Shown in pieces: positions 26,510 to 34,163 of a stretch of DNA of 39,074 nucleotides. The position numbers were made by a program, and so were the translations under genes. Origin of the DNA: an uncultured bacterium (GTDB lineage Bacteria > Verrucomicrobiota > Kiritimatiellia > CAIVKH01); contig CAIVKH010000045.1 in the NCBI GenBank assembly GCA_903906425.1, positions 1 to 39,074 of the forward strand. Reading direction: 5' to 3'. The stretch's first letter is position 1; every line of letters starts with the position of its first letter. The notes under the pieces were generated by a model. It saw only the letters and a list, made by a program, of their open reading frames with translations, had not been told where the DNA came from and did no database searches.

Positions 26510-27523
26510 TTAAGTGTCGGGCGGGCGGTGCGTGGATTCGCGGATGATGAGGCGCGGCGTGAAATCGAAGACGCGGTGCGAGCCGGCGGTTGTGCGGTCC
26601 GTCGCCAGTTCGAAAACGCGGCGGGCCATTTCGGCGAGCGGCTGGCGGACCGTCGTCAGCGAGGGAATCGAATTCTGCGCCAGCGGAATGTCGTCGAAGC
26701 CGGCGAGAGAAATGTTCTGCGGTACGGCGATTTTTTCTTCCGACAGGGCGCGGAGCGCGCCGAGCGCGAGCGCGTCGCTGGTGGCGATGATCGCGGTCGG
26801 ACTCTCGCCATGTCGGCCAAGTAGAATTTTGGCCGCAGCGCGACCACAATCGATGCCGGCGATTTCTCCGCCCATGGCGATCCATCGGTCATCGGCGGAC
26901 AGCCGGAATTTGCGCAGCAGGCGGCGGCATATTTCAAGGCGCCGCTCGTGGACGGGACCGGTTCCAGCGACAAAACCAATACGACGATGGCCGAGTTTCG
27001 TCAGGTGCTCGATGAGCTCGCGCAGGCCGGCCTCTTCGTCAACGCAGACGGCGGACATCTTTTCCTTTGCCGGACCGTGGCCGAGTCGCGCGGCGGGAAG
27101 ACCGGCCACGAGGAACGGGCGAACCCAATTGGCGCGGGTTTCGCTGCCGAGGATGATGAGGCCGTCAATCCGGTGTTTCAGCAACGCAGAAACATCGTGG
27201 GGCTTTACCTGTCGGTGCTCGAATCCGCCGAGGACGAGAGAGTAGCCGTGCTGGTGGGCGAGGCGCTGAAGCTCACCGACGATCGGGCCGAAGAACGGAT
27301 CTTCAAAATCCAGCACGACAACGCCGAGCGTGCGCGATGGCGCGCCGCGCAGCAGCCGTGCGCTGGCATTGGGAATGTAGCCGACGCGGGCGGCCTCGGT
27401 GCGGATGCGTTCAACGGTGGCGGCGGAGACCCCGATGGCCTCCGCCTTGCCGGACAGCGCGCGCGAGACCAGCGCCACGGAGACGCCGAGTCTGCGCGCA
27501 ATGTCTTTTTGCGAGACGGTCAC
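26510..27523 (-). CDS. LacI/GalR-family transcriptional regulator
   Basis: A 337-residue repressor-type protein. Residues 1-25 form the LacI helix-turn-helix (TVSQKDIARRLGVSVALVSR), followed by the hinge GYIPNASARLLRG and a periplasmic-binding-protein-like effector domain (about 63-330) with DFEDPFFGPIVGELQ, DGLIILGSE and ATSDALALGALRAL. It is the last gene of the gnd / reductase / regulator operon (22 bp after the reductase). That arrangement favours autoregulation with a sugar-acid or sugar-phosphate inducer. A perfect 16-bp palindrome with a central CG at 29959-29974, just upstream of the operon, is the natural candidate operator. The effector cannot be told from sequence alone. Confidence 0.9.
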   Translation of the reverse strand: MTVSQKDIARRLGVSVALVSRALSGKAEAIGVSAATVERIRTEAARVGYIPNASARLLRGAPSRTLGVVVLDFEDPFFGPIVGELQRLAHQHGYSLVLGGFEHRQVKPHDVSALLKHRIDGLIILGSETRANWVRPFLVAGLPAARLGHGPAKEKMSAVCVDEEAGLRELIEHLTKLGHRRIGFVAGTGPVHERRLEICRRLLRKFRLSADDRWIAMGGEIAGIDCGRAAAKILLGRHGESPTAIIATSDALALGALRALSEEKIAVPQNISLAGFDDIPLAQNSIPSLTTVRQPLAEMARRVFELATDRTTAGSHRVFDFTPRLIIRESTHRPPDT

Positions 27524-27545
27524 TGTTCACCCGTCCCGGCGCGGT

Positions 27546-28367
27546 TCAGACGCCGGAGAATGCGGAGAAGCCGCCGTCCACGGGAACGACGATTCCGCTG
27601 ACGAACGATGCCGACGGCGAACACAGCCAGATGAATGCGCCGAGCAGATCCTCCGGAACACCGAAGCGTCCGGCGGGCGTGTGGCCGATGATTTGGTTAC
27701 CGCGCGCGGTGAGCGCGCCGGTCTTTTCGTCGCGCAGCAGAAACTTATTCTGCGCGGTTTCGAAAAAGCCGGGAGCGATCGCATTGACGCGGATGTTCGG
27801 CGAATAGTTCTGCGCCAGATGCACCGCAAGCCATTGCGTGAAGTTGTTGATCGCCGCCTTCGCCGCGGAATAGCCGATGATGCGGGTCAGCGGGCGGAAT
27901 GAATTCATCGACGAGATGTTGATGATCGTTCCGCTCTTTTGAGCCGCCATGATTTTGCCGAAGACCTGCGACGGCAAAACCGATCCCATCAGGTTCAATT
28001 CCATGACGAACTTGAGCGCGTCCGCGGGAATATCGAAGAAGCTCATCTCAGGCGATGTCGTCGCTTCTTTTTTATTTCCACCCGCGCCGTTGACGAGAAT
28101 GTCCACGCGTCCCCACTGCTTGATAACGGCCGCAGCAGCGGCTTCGTTACTGGCTTTGTCGAGCGCGTTGCAGACAACAGCGATGGCTTCGCCTCCGGCC
28201 GCCTTGATTTCGTCGGCGACCTTTTGCGCCGCCGCGGGCATGAGATCGAGCACAGCGATTTTGCAACCGCGAACCGCGAGCTCTTTTGCCATCATGCTGA
28301 TGAGGACGCCGCCCGCGCCCGTGAGCGCGGCGACTTTGCCTGTGAGATCAAAAAGTTTGTCGCTCAT
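27546..28367 (-). CDS. SDR-type D-fructuronate reductase (D-mannonate oxidoreductase)
   Basis: A 273-residue short-chain dehydrogenase. The cofactor loop is TGAGGVL (16-22) and the structural motif NGAGG (93-97); the catalytic residues are S153, Y166 and K170. The distinctive stretches FRPLTRIIGYSAAKAA, NNFTQWLAVHLA and TARGNQIIGHTPAGRFG, with the end GIVVPVDGGFSAFSGV, are those of the SDR enzymes annotated as D-mannonate oxidoreductase in Bacillus-type uxu clusters. It would interconvert D-fructuronate and D-mannonate in hexuronate breakdown. Gluconate 5-dehydrogenase is the main alternative. It lies 9 bp downstream of gnd and 22 bp upstream of the lacI-type gene, hence one operon. No uxuA or kdgK is in the window; KDPG aldolase is about 6 kb away. 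Confidence 0.82.
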   Translation of the reverse strand: MSDKLFDLTGKVAALTGAGGVLISMMAKELAVRGCKIAVLDLMPAAAQKVADEIKAAGGEAIAVVCNALDKASNEAAAAAVIKQWGRVDILVNGAGGNKKEATTSPEMSFFDIPADALKFVMELNLMGSVLPSQVFGKIMAAQKSGTIINISSMNSFRPLTRIIGYSAAKAAINNFTQWLAVHLAQNYSPNIRVNAIAPGFFETAQNKFLLRDEKTGALTARGNQIIGHTPAGRFGVPEDLLGAFIWLCSPSASFVSGIVVPVDGGFSAFSGV

Positions 28368-28376
28368 GTTCGTTCC

Positions 28377-29831
28377 TCAAACAACGTACGTCGAAGCCGC
28401 CGTCGTTCCGCCGCGGCCGGTCCAGTTGGTGTGGAAGAATTCCTTGCGGGGCTTGTCCACGCGCTCGTAGGTGTGCGCGCCGAAGTAGTCGCGCTGCGCC
28501 TGGAGCAGGTTGGCCGGGAGCCGCGCGCAGCGGTAGCCGTCGTAGTACGACAGCGCCGCGCTGATCGCGGGCATCGGGATGCCGAGCTTGACCGCCGTCG
28601 AGACGACCTTGCGCCATGCAGTCTGCGCGCTCTTCGTCGCCTTCTGGAAAAACGGATCGAGCAGCAGATTGTCGAGGTTCGGATTCTTGTCGAACGCTTT
28701 TTTGATTTTGCCGAGGAACGCCGAGCGGATGATGCAGCCGCCGCGCCACATCAGCGCGATGCCGCCGTAATTCAGGTTCCAGCCGTTTTCCTTCGCCGCC
28801 GCGCGCATGAGCTGGTAGCCCTGCGCGTACGAGACAATCTTCGACGCATACAATGCCTTGCTCAGCGCCTTGACCATCGAAGCTTTCTTGCCCGCGTCGA
28901 GCGTGCCCGCCGGTCCGGCGAGAATCGTCGAAGCCGCAACGCGCTCTTCCTTGATCGCGGAAAGACACCGCGCGAAGACCGCCTCGGAAATCAGCGTCAA
29001 CGGCTGCCCATAATCCAGCGCCGCGATCGTCGTCCACTTGCCCGTACCCTTCTGGCCGGCCGCGTCGAGAATCAGGTCCACCACCTCGTTGCCTTGCTCG
29101 TCCTTGACCGCAAGAATGTCGCGTGTGATTTCGATCAAATACGAATCCAGTTCGCCCTTGTTCCAGTCCGCAAACGCCGCGTGCATTTCCGCGTTCGTCA
29201 TGCCGAGGCCCTGCTTCATCATCTGGTACGTCTCGCAGATCATCTGCATGTCGCCGTACTCGATTCCGTTGTGGACCATCTTCACGAAATGTCCGGCGCC
29301 GCCCTCGCCAACCCAGTCGCAGCACGGCTCGCCCTTGTCGGTCTTCGCGCAGATCGCCTGGAAAATTTTCTTCACGGCAGGCCACGCCGCCGGCGAACCG
29401 CCGGGCATGATTGAAGGACCGAGCAGCGCGCCTTCTTCGCCGCCGCTGACGCCCGTGCCGATGTAGAGCAGGCCCTTGCTCTCGACATATTTTGTGCGAC
29501 GGATCGTGTCCGGAAAATGACTGTTGCCGCCGTCAATGATGATGTCGCCCGGCGAAAGATGAGGAATCAGCAGCTCGATGAAATCGTCCAGCGCCTGGCC
29601 CGCCTTCACCATCAGCATCACCTTGCGTGGCGATTCGAGCGAAGCCGTGAGTTCCTCGATGCTATGCGCGCCGATGATCTTCTTGCCCTTCGCGCGACCG
29701 TTGATGAAATCGTCCACCTTGCTCGTCGTGCGGTTGAAGCACGCCACCGTGAAGCCCTTGCTCTCCATGTTCAGGATGAGGTTCTCGCCCATCACCGCCA
29801 AACCAATCAGTCCAATATCAGCCTTCGCCAT
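28377..29831 (-). CDS. gnd: 6-phosphogluconate dehydrogenase, decarboxylating
   Basis: A 484-residue enzyme of normal length for the dimeric, long-chain family. The N-terminal Rossmann domain has GLAVMG (10-15) and N33-R34-T35, the residues that favour NADP+. The substrate site includes GGNS (101-104), SGG (129-131), and catalytic K184 and E191 in HFVKMVHNGIEY. It oxidises 6-phosphogluconate to ribulose 5-phosphate, CO2 and NADPH in the cytoplasm. The ATG at 29831 is chosen because AGGAG lies seven bases upstream; the ATG six bases earlier is too close, and a longer frame runs into repeat locus 10. It is first gene of an operon with a fructuronate reductase and a LacI-type regulator, an unusual pairing of pentose-phosphate and hexuronate steps. 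Confidence 0.95.
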   Translation of the reverse strand: MAKADIGLIGLAVMGENLILNMESKGFTVACFNRTTSKVDDFINGRAKGKKIIGAHSIEELTASLESPRKVMLMVKAGQALDDFIELLIPHLSPGDIIIDGGNSHFPDTIRRTKYVESKGLLYIGTGVSGGEEGALLGPSIMPGGSPAAWPAVKKIFQAICAKTDKGEPCCDWVGEGGAGHFVKMVHNGIEYGDMQMICETYQMMKQGLGMTNAEMHAAFADWNKGELDSYLIEITRDILAVKDEQGNEVVDLILDAAGQKGTGKWTTIAALDYGQPLTLISEAVFARCLSAIKEERVAASTILAGPAGTLDAGKKASMVKALSKALYASKIVSYAQGYQLMRAAAKENGWNLNYGGIALMWRGGCIIRSAFLGKIKKAFDKNPNLDNLLLDPFFQKATKSAQTAWRKVVSTAVKLGIPMPAISAALSYYDGYRCARLPANLLQAQRDYFGAHTYERVDKPRKEFFHTNWTGRGGTTAASTYVV

Positions 29832-29869
29832 GTTCATTCTCCTGTTTTTGAAAAAAAACTCTTCGTGAT

Positions 29870-29916
29870 TTCCAATCATTGGAAACATGCGCCCGGCAGA
29901 CTTCCAATGATTGGAA
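29870..29916. repeat. Dyad repeat locus 10, C/G pair in the probable gnd leader
   Basis: TTCCAATCATTGGAA at 29870-29884 and TTCCAATGATTGGAA at 29902-29916, reverse complements with a 32-bp period. The spacer ACATGCGCCCGGCAGAC contains TGC/GCA. It lies 38-85 bp upstream of the gnd start codon. If the promoter at 29930-29958 is real, the unit is transcribed in the 5' leader of the gnd mRNA. Confidence 0.95.
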
Positions 29917-29929
29917 AAATTCGCGGCGC

Positions 29930-29958
29930 ACTCTGCCGGCCGCCCCGCCGGACGTCAA
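29930..29958 (-). promoter_or_regulatory. Candidate sigma-70-type promoter of the gnd operon
   Basis: Read on the minus strand, TTGACG (29958-29953; five of six matches to TTGACA) is followed after 17 bases by CAGAGT (29935-29930; three of six to TATAAT). The -35 hexamer directly abuts the palindrome at 29959-29974. Transcription would start near 29923. The weak -10 makes this tentative. Confidence 0.4.
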
Positions 29959-29974
29959 CCTCAAACGTTTGAGG
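29959..29974. promoter_or_regulatory. Candidate LacI-family operator upstream of gnd
   Basis: CCTCAAACGTTTGAGG is a perfect 16-bp palindrome with a central CG, the typical architecture of LacI/PurR/GalR operators. It stands 128 bp upstream of the gnd start, next to a candidate -35 box, at the head of the operon whose last gene encodes a LacI-type regulator. An exact nine-base half-site, CCTCAAACG, recurs at 34815-34823 before the LarA homologue. The alternative, a terminator for the gene ending at 29993, is less likely because there is no T-tract and no loop. Confidence 0.55.
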
Positions 29975-29992
29975 CCGGTCTCCAGCCGCTGT

Positions 29993-32900
29993 CTATTCGT
30001 GGACCGAGAGGCGCAGAAAGCGCGGTGAATCCTGGGGCGCCGGGGTGATGCTGCGCGAGAAAAGACCGTTGGATGGATTGTAGATTTCGGCGGAGACGCC
30101 GTTGGCGGTCCAGTTCGAGAGCGTCAGCGAGGCGGTCCATTGGACGTCATAGATGAGATTGGTCGCGGCCTTCTGATACTCGAGCGTGAAAAGAGGCACG
30201 CCGGCATCGAGCGTGGCGTGCGGATCGAGCGTCGGCGGATCGGCGGCGAGTGGATTTCCGCCGAGGGCATATTCGAGCAGGTTGCAGCGTCCGTCGTGAT
30301 CGGGATCGGCGAGGTCGCCGCTGATGATCGGGTCGAGGAGTTGCGCGGCGGAAAAATGCGCAAACTTCCACGCGTCTTCCGGCGGATCGTGAATCGTGAC
30401 GACGGCGGATGCCGGCGAGACGGCGAAATAATTTGTGTTGCTCAGAATCGTGAGGATGACGGTCTCGTCGCCCTCGACGATGTTGTCGGTGACGGGTTGA
30501 ACGAAGACCGGCGCAGCCGTCGCGCCACCTGGAATCGTGATGCTGCCGGGGAGCGCGGCGTAGTCGTTCGTCGGCGTGGCGGTGCCGGAGACGGAATAGA
30601 ACACGGTCAGGGGCGATGAACCGGCGTTGTCCCGCGCCACGGTGAACCGGCCACTGTCGCCGGCCGCTTCGTCGGCGCTGGCATCGGACGGAAGAACGCG
30701 GACGGTGTCCAGAGCGCCAGTACCGACGTTGAACCGAACCGCGTCGGCGATGACATAGCCATTGGCGCTGTTGATATATGTTCCGTCATTTCGCACTACA
30801 ACATACGTGCTGGTGCCGGCGGATAAATTTGTCGTCAGCAGCGGCATCCACGTTCCGCCGTTGGCGCGTTGGTTCACGAAGTATGTGTTTGAGCCACCGG
30901 GGAAGATCACGTCCACAGGAACATTCGTCGCACGATTCGTGTACGAGCACCATCGGAGCGAAATGGTGTAGGTGTCGTCGGCGGGCAGCGTCGGCGTGAA
31001 GCGCACCGAGCATGCGCCCTTGTTCGCGTTGCTGTCGTGAATGTAGTTCGAACCATAGTAACCGGACGTAGCGGTGCTCGCCACCCAGGTCCCGGTGATC
31101 GCCACACCGTTGGTGTCGGCGTTGTCAACGATGACCGAGGCGACACTCGCCGTCGAGACGCCGGGCAGGATTTGACCATCGGCAAGGAGTTGCGCGCGGA
31201 GCTTTGAGTAATCGACCGCTTGAACCGCGACGCCATCGTTGAGCGCCTGCACGGCGGCGGAGCCGGCAGACTGGCCGAGGATCATGTACACCGGCTCCAT
31301 GCGAATCGAACCGAGCGCAGCGTGTGACGCGGAGAGGCAGACCGGCACGACCAGGTTGCTGACGGAATTTGTCGGCGGCACCAGCGCGCGGCAGCTGATC
31401 CCATAGGCGCCGCGACTCGGACCGACCTCGACGTCGCCCTCATTTTTCACGACGCCGTTCGTCGTGACATAGCGCTGCGAGTGGTGCGAGTCCATGTTGT
31501 ACGAACCTTCCCCGATGGGATCGGTGACGACATAGCCGGGCGACTGGTTGATCTCCTGCTGCCTCATCACGAAATCGCTGACCATGCGCCGCGCCTCGCG
31601 GACGTAAAGTTGCGAAGGCCATCCGCCGTTGTCGGTAAACTCATCGAGCGCCAGCCCCCACACCGACCAGGCCGAGTTCGAGCGGATCGCACCGGAAATG
31701 TTCGTGCTGTTTTGCAGCGCCCAGAGAAATCCCTGCGTGTAGTTGCGGTGCGCCGCGATGATTTCATCGCGTTTTGCGTAGCCGGCCTCCGCATAATTCC
31801 AGCCGCCGGTGATGCTGTAGTTGCCGCCGATGAAATCCGTCGAAAAGCCGCCGTTGTTGTTCGAGTCGGTCTTTCGGTTCGGCATCGCCGACTTCGAGTA
31901 GAAACTCGACGCCATGCCCGCCGCGAGCGCACGGAACAGAATCTGGTAATCATTTTCGTTGTAGCCCGCCGGCTGCGAAATCATCACGCGATTCGATGCG
32001 ATGTCGGTCAGGCACATCCGGAAATTGTACGACTGCAACCGGGCGTCTCCGGTGCCATCCGGCCCGCCGATGGCCGGCTCGACGCCGGGCAGCAGCCCGC
32101 TTGCAGGATTGCCTGCTTCAACATAGGGATCAACGCCATTGGGCAGCTGGTGATTCGCCGCCCTGTTCGTCTCGATGCCGTTGATCGTCTCGTTGTAGTT
32201 CGTGTTCGCCTCGCGGCCCACCGTGTAGGGCACGCCAGCTTCCGCCATCAGGTCGCCCTCATAGCTCGCGTCAACAAACGCACCGGCGCGCACGAAATAT
32301 TTCCCATCATCGGTCGCGATTTCCTGGATGCTCTTGCCGTTCTTCTTCGCGCCCGCGCCATTTCGGAGCAGCCGCGCATTGATCGCGGTCACGCCGGCCT
32401 CCGCGAGCATGTCCTCGAAAATCCGCTCCGCGACTTTCGGCTCGAACGTGAACTGAACGTGGTTCACCTCGTCGGGATCGGTCCCGGATCGCGAGACGTA
32501 GGTCGCCCGCGTTTCGCTCGTCCACGCGATGTTGTCGCGATAATACCAATAGACGCGGCGATAAAATTCACGCGCGAGCCCGCCGATGGCCGATGCGGTG
32601 CCGATGTCGGTTTGGCCAAGCCCGCCGCTGGTCATGCCGCCGAGCCGATAGAACGGCGCGACGAGCGCGCATTTCTTTCCCTGCCGCGATGCCTGCACCG
32701 CCGCGCAGACCGCCGCCGCCGTGTCGCCATAGACGCAGACATCCGCATCGACGCGCACCGGTCCCGCATTCGAATTCGAGAACCAAGCCACCTCGCCGAC
32801 GAGTTTGCGTTTGAGCAGCGGCATCATCACCGCCGCGTAGCCGTTGGTCACCGGATGCGTGCCGTCATAAACATAGTTGGCAAACGTGCCGGGCGCGTTC

Positions 32901-33505
32901 GTCTGCACGCTGCGCCAGTTCGGTTCGTGATCGATCAGCAGCAGCCCGCGCGCCGCGGCAACATCTCGATACATCTGATAATAATTGGCGAGGAAGGGCC
33001 GCATCGTCGCCGACACGCTCGCGGTATTCGTCGAATCCCACACTGTGTTCATCGTCTGCAAAATGATCTCCGTGTCGGCGCGGTTCGTGAGAATCCGGTT
33101 GATCATCGTTTCGAGATTCGACCGCGCCTGTGCGACCGAAAGATTGAACGACGTGTCCGCATAATTTGTGAACGCATCGTTCATGGCGAACTCGATGAGC
33201 ACCGCGTCCGGCTTGTAAACCAGCACCTTCGAGTCGAGGTAGTTGGTTCCATCCTTCGAGTTCAGCCCGCTCATGCCGCTGTTGATCAGCGTGAGCTGGC
33301 CGGAATACGTGTTCGTCAGCCAGTCCTGCATCTGGGCGGGCCACAGCCAGCCGAACGTCAGGCTCGTGCCGTACGCCACGACCTTCTGCGGCTCGCCGCG
33401 CGCCAGCCGCTGCACCAGCCGCGACCCCGCCACCGCCGGAGCGCCGGCCAGACAGGCCGCCGCGACGGCCGATATGACCGCAAGGACTCGTGACAAATTT
33501 TTCAT
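29993..33505 (-). CDS. Secreted multidomain protein: SGNH hydrolase + FAD-dependent oxidoreductase + golvesin-like + Calx-beta
   Basis: An 1170-residue exported protein with signal peptide MKNLSRVLAVISAVAAACLA. Residues about 40-225 are an SGNH/GDSL hydrolase: nucleophile S48 in AYGTSLTFG, N109 in FAMND, and the D214/H217 pair in YDGTHP. About 250-780 match FAD-dependent oxidoreductases of the FAD_oxidored type (DADVCVYGDTAAAVCAAVQA, then YRLGGMTSGGLGQTDIG), with a later VDASYEGDLMAEAGV. The glycine of the dinucleotide loop is partly replaced (YGDTAAAV). About 790-925 is a golvesin-like/xanthan-lyase-associated beta domain, and about 938-1038 a Calx-beta domain (VEGDETVILTIL). The C-terminus has DPDHDGRCNLLEYALGGNP, a calcium-type loop common at verrucomicrobial C-termini. 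Start 33505 is chosen for the signal peptide. Combined de-esterification and oxidation of a polysaccharide is inference. Confidence 0.85.
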   Translation of the reverse strand: MKNLSRVLAVISAVAAACLAGAPAVAGSRLVQRLARGEPQKVVAYGTSLTFGWLWPAQMQDWLTNTYSGQLTLINSGMSGLNSKDGTNYLDSKVLVYKPDAVLIEFAMNDAFTNYADTSFNLSVAQARSNLETMINRILTNRADTEIILQTMNTVWDSTNTASVSATMRPFLANYYQMYRDVAAARGLLLIDHEPNWRSVQTNAPGTFANYVYDGTHPVTNGYAAVMMPLLKRKLVGEVAWFSNSNAGPVRVDADVCVYGDTAAAVCAAVQASRQGKKCALVAPFYRLGGMTSGGLGQTDIGTASAIGGLAREFYRRVYWYYRDNIAWTSETRATYVSRSGTDPDEVNHVQFTFEPKVAERIFEDMLAEAGVTAINARLLRNGAGAKKNGKSIQEIATDDGKYFVRAGAFVDASYEGDLMAEAGVPYTVGREANTNYNETINGIETNRAANHQLPNGVDPYVEAGNPASGLLPGVEPAIGGPDGTGDARLQSYNFRMCLTDIASNRVMISQPAGYNENDYQILFRALAAGMASSFYSKSAMPNRKTDSNNNGGFSTDFIGGNYSITGGWNYAEAGYAKRDEIIAAHRNYTQGFLWALQNSTNISGAIRSNSAWSVWGLALDEFTDNGGWPSQLYVREARRMVSDFVMRQQEINQSPGYVVTDPIGEGSYNMDSHHSQRYVTTNGVVKNEGDVEVGPSRGAYGISCRALVPPTNSVSNLVVPVCLSASHAALGSIRMEPVYMILGQSAGSAAVQALNDGVAVQAVDYSKLRAQLLADGQILPGVSTASVASVIVDNADTNGVAITGTWVASTATSGYYGSNYIHDSNANKGACSVRFTPTLPADDTYTISLRWCSYTNRATNVPVDVIFPGGSNTYFVNQRANGGTWMPLLTTNLSAGTSTYVVVRNDGTYINSANGYVIADAVRFNVGTGALDTVRVLPSDASADEAAGDSGRFTVARDNAGSSPLTVFYSVSGTATPTNDYAALPGSITIPGGATAAPVFVQPVTDNIVEGDETVILTILSNTNYFAVSPASAVVTIHDPPEDAWKFAHFSAAQLLDPIISGDLADPDHDGRCNLLEYALGGNPLAADPPTLDPHATLDAGVPLFTLEYQKAATNLIYDVQWTASLTLSNWTANGVSAEIYNPSNGLFSRSITPAPQDSPRFLRLSVHE

Positions 33506-33554
33506 CCGGTGAAAAAGATACTTACCCGCAGACCCGCGCGATGCAAAGCGCCAG

Positions 33555-33601
33555 TTCCAATGATTGGAAAAAACAGCCTCTGCAACTTCCAATCATTGGA
33601 A
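33555..33601. repeat. Dyad repeat locus 11, G/C pair between divergent genes
   Basis: TTCCAATGATTGGAA at 33555-33569 and TTCCAATCATTGGAA at 33587-33601, reverse complements with a 32-bp period. The spacer AAAACAGCCTCTGCAAC has a CAG/CTG dyad. It lies 49 bp upstream of the start of the 1170-residue protein and 79 bp before the antitoxin start. Confidence 0.95.
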
Positions 33602-33643
33602 ACTTGCGGTTGAACGCAGGGTGCTGCGCAGCCGCCGGTGGTT

Positions 33644-33672
33644 TTGACTTTGCGAAAAGACATGAGTAGTTT
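33644..33672 (+). promoter_or_regulatory. Candidate promoter of the toxin-antitoxin pair
   Basis: TTGACT (33644-33649, five of six to TTGACA) is followed after 17 bases by TAGTTT (33667-33672, three of six to TATAAT). Initiation would fall at about 33679, almost on the antitoxin ATG at 33681. That fits the absence of a Shine-Dalgarno there and suggests a leaderless transcript. Confidence 0.35.
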
Positions 33673-33680
33673 CGTACGCC

Positions 33681-33869
33681 ATGAGCAATGCCCTGCAATA
33701 CCTGACGGACGAGCGCGGCGAAAAGACGGCGGTGGTTCTGCCGCTGGCCGATTACGACCAGCTCCTTGAAGATTTGGAAGATCTGGCCGTGGTCGCAGAA
33801 CGACGGGATGAGCCCACGATTCCGCACGAGCAATTTGTCGCCGAGTTGAAGCGCGATGGCATCCTTTGA
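33681..33869 (+). CDS. RelB/Phd-like antitoxin
   Basis: A 62-residue acidic protein, MSNALQYLTDERGEKTAVVL followed by a helix-rich acidic region (PLADYDQLLEDLEDLAVVAE) and a basic-acidic tail. The pattern YLTDExGExTAVVLPLxxYxxLLEDLEDL is that of Phd/RelB-type antitoxins encoded immediately before RelE/ParE toxins. It should bind and neutralise the toxin and repress the operon. Its end overlaps the toxin start by 14 bp, which supports coupling. No ribosome binding site precedes its ATG, and a promoter is visible that would give a leaderless mRNA. Confidence 0.85.
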   Translation: MSNALQYLTDERGEKTAVVLPLADYDQLLEDLEDLAVVAERRDEPTIPHEQFVAELKRDGIL

Positions 33870-34116
33870 AATACGGTGGCGAAGTTCCACGCGAAAGGAC
33901 CTTCGCAATTTGCCGGCCCACGATGTTTCCCGGATCGTCGCCGCGGTTGAGGAACTGGCTCACGAGCCATTCCCGCACGGTTCCCAGAAACTTGCCGGTT
34001 CGGATCACACGTATCGCATCCGCATTGGCGACTATCGCGTCATCTACGAAGTGATGGTCGGCGCAAGAGTCGTCGAAATTGAGCGCGTGCGGCATCGGAA
34101 AGATGTCTATCGTTAG
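33856..34116 (+). CDS. RelE/ParE-superfamily toxin
   Basis: An 86-residue basic protein. The fold signature is clear: FEIRWRSSTRKDLRNLP at the N-terminus, a helix VSRIVAAVEELAHEPFP, then GSDHTYRIRIGDYRVIYEV and the end IERVRHRKDVYR. The R-x-R-x-G-x-Y-R-x-I-Y block and the terminal R-H-R-x-x-x-Y-R are those of RelE-type mRNA interferases, where Arg and Tyr residues act in ribosome-dependent mRNA cleavage. ParE-type gyrase poisons share the fold, but the terminal residues favour RelE. It overlaps the antitoxin gene by 14 bp in another frame. The module may simply stabilise the locus. Confidence 0.88.
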   Translation: MASFEIRWRSSTRKDLRNLPAHDVSRIVAAVEELAHEPFPHGSQKLAGSDHTYRIRIGDYRVIYEVMVGARVVEIERVRHRKDVYR

Positions 34117-34163
34117 CGGTGATTTGTGGCACAAGATGCCAGCGAAATGTGGAGAAAGAAGTC

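Noticed and set aside
29959..29974. Palindrome as terminator of the 1170-residue protein gene
   Set aside because: It lies just after that stop, but it is a loopless palindrome without a T-tract and abuts a -35-like box, so an operator is the better reading.
31481..33493. 670-codon open frame on the plus strand opposite the multidomain oxidoreductase
   Set aside because: Arg/His-rich low-complexity translation mirroring the real gene; no recognisable domain.
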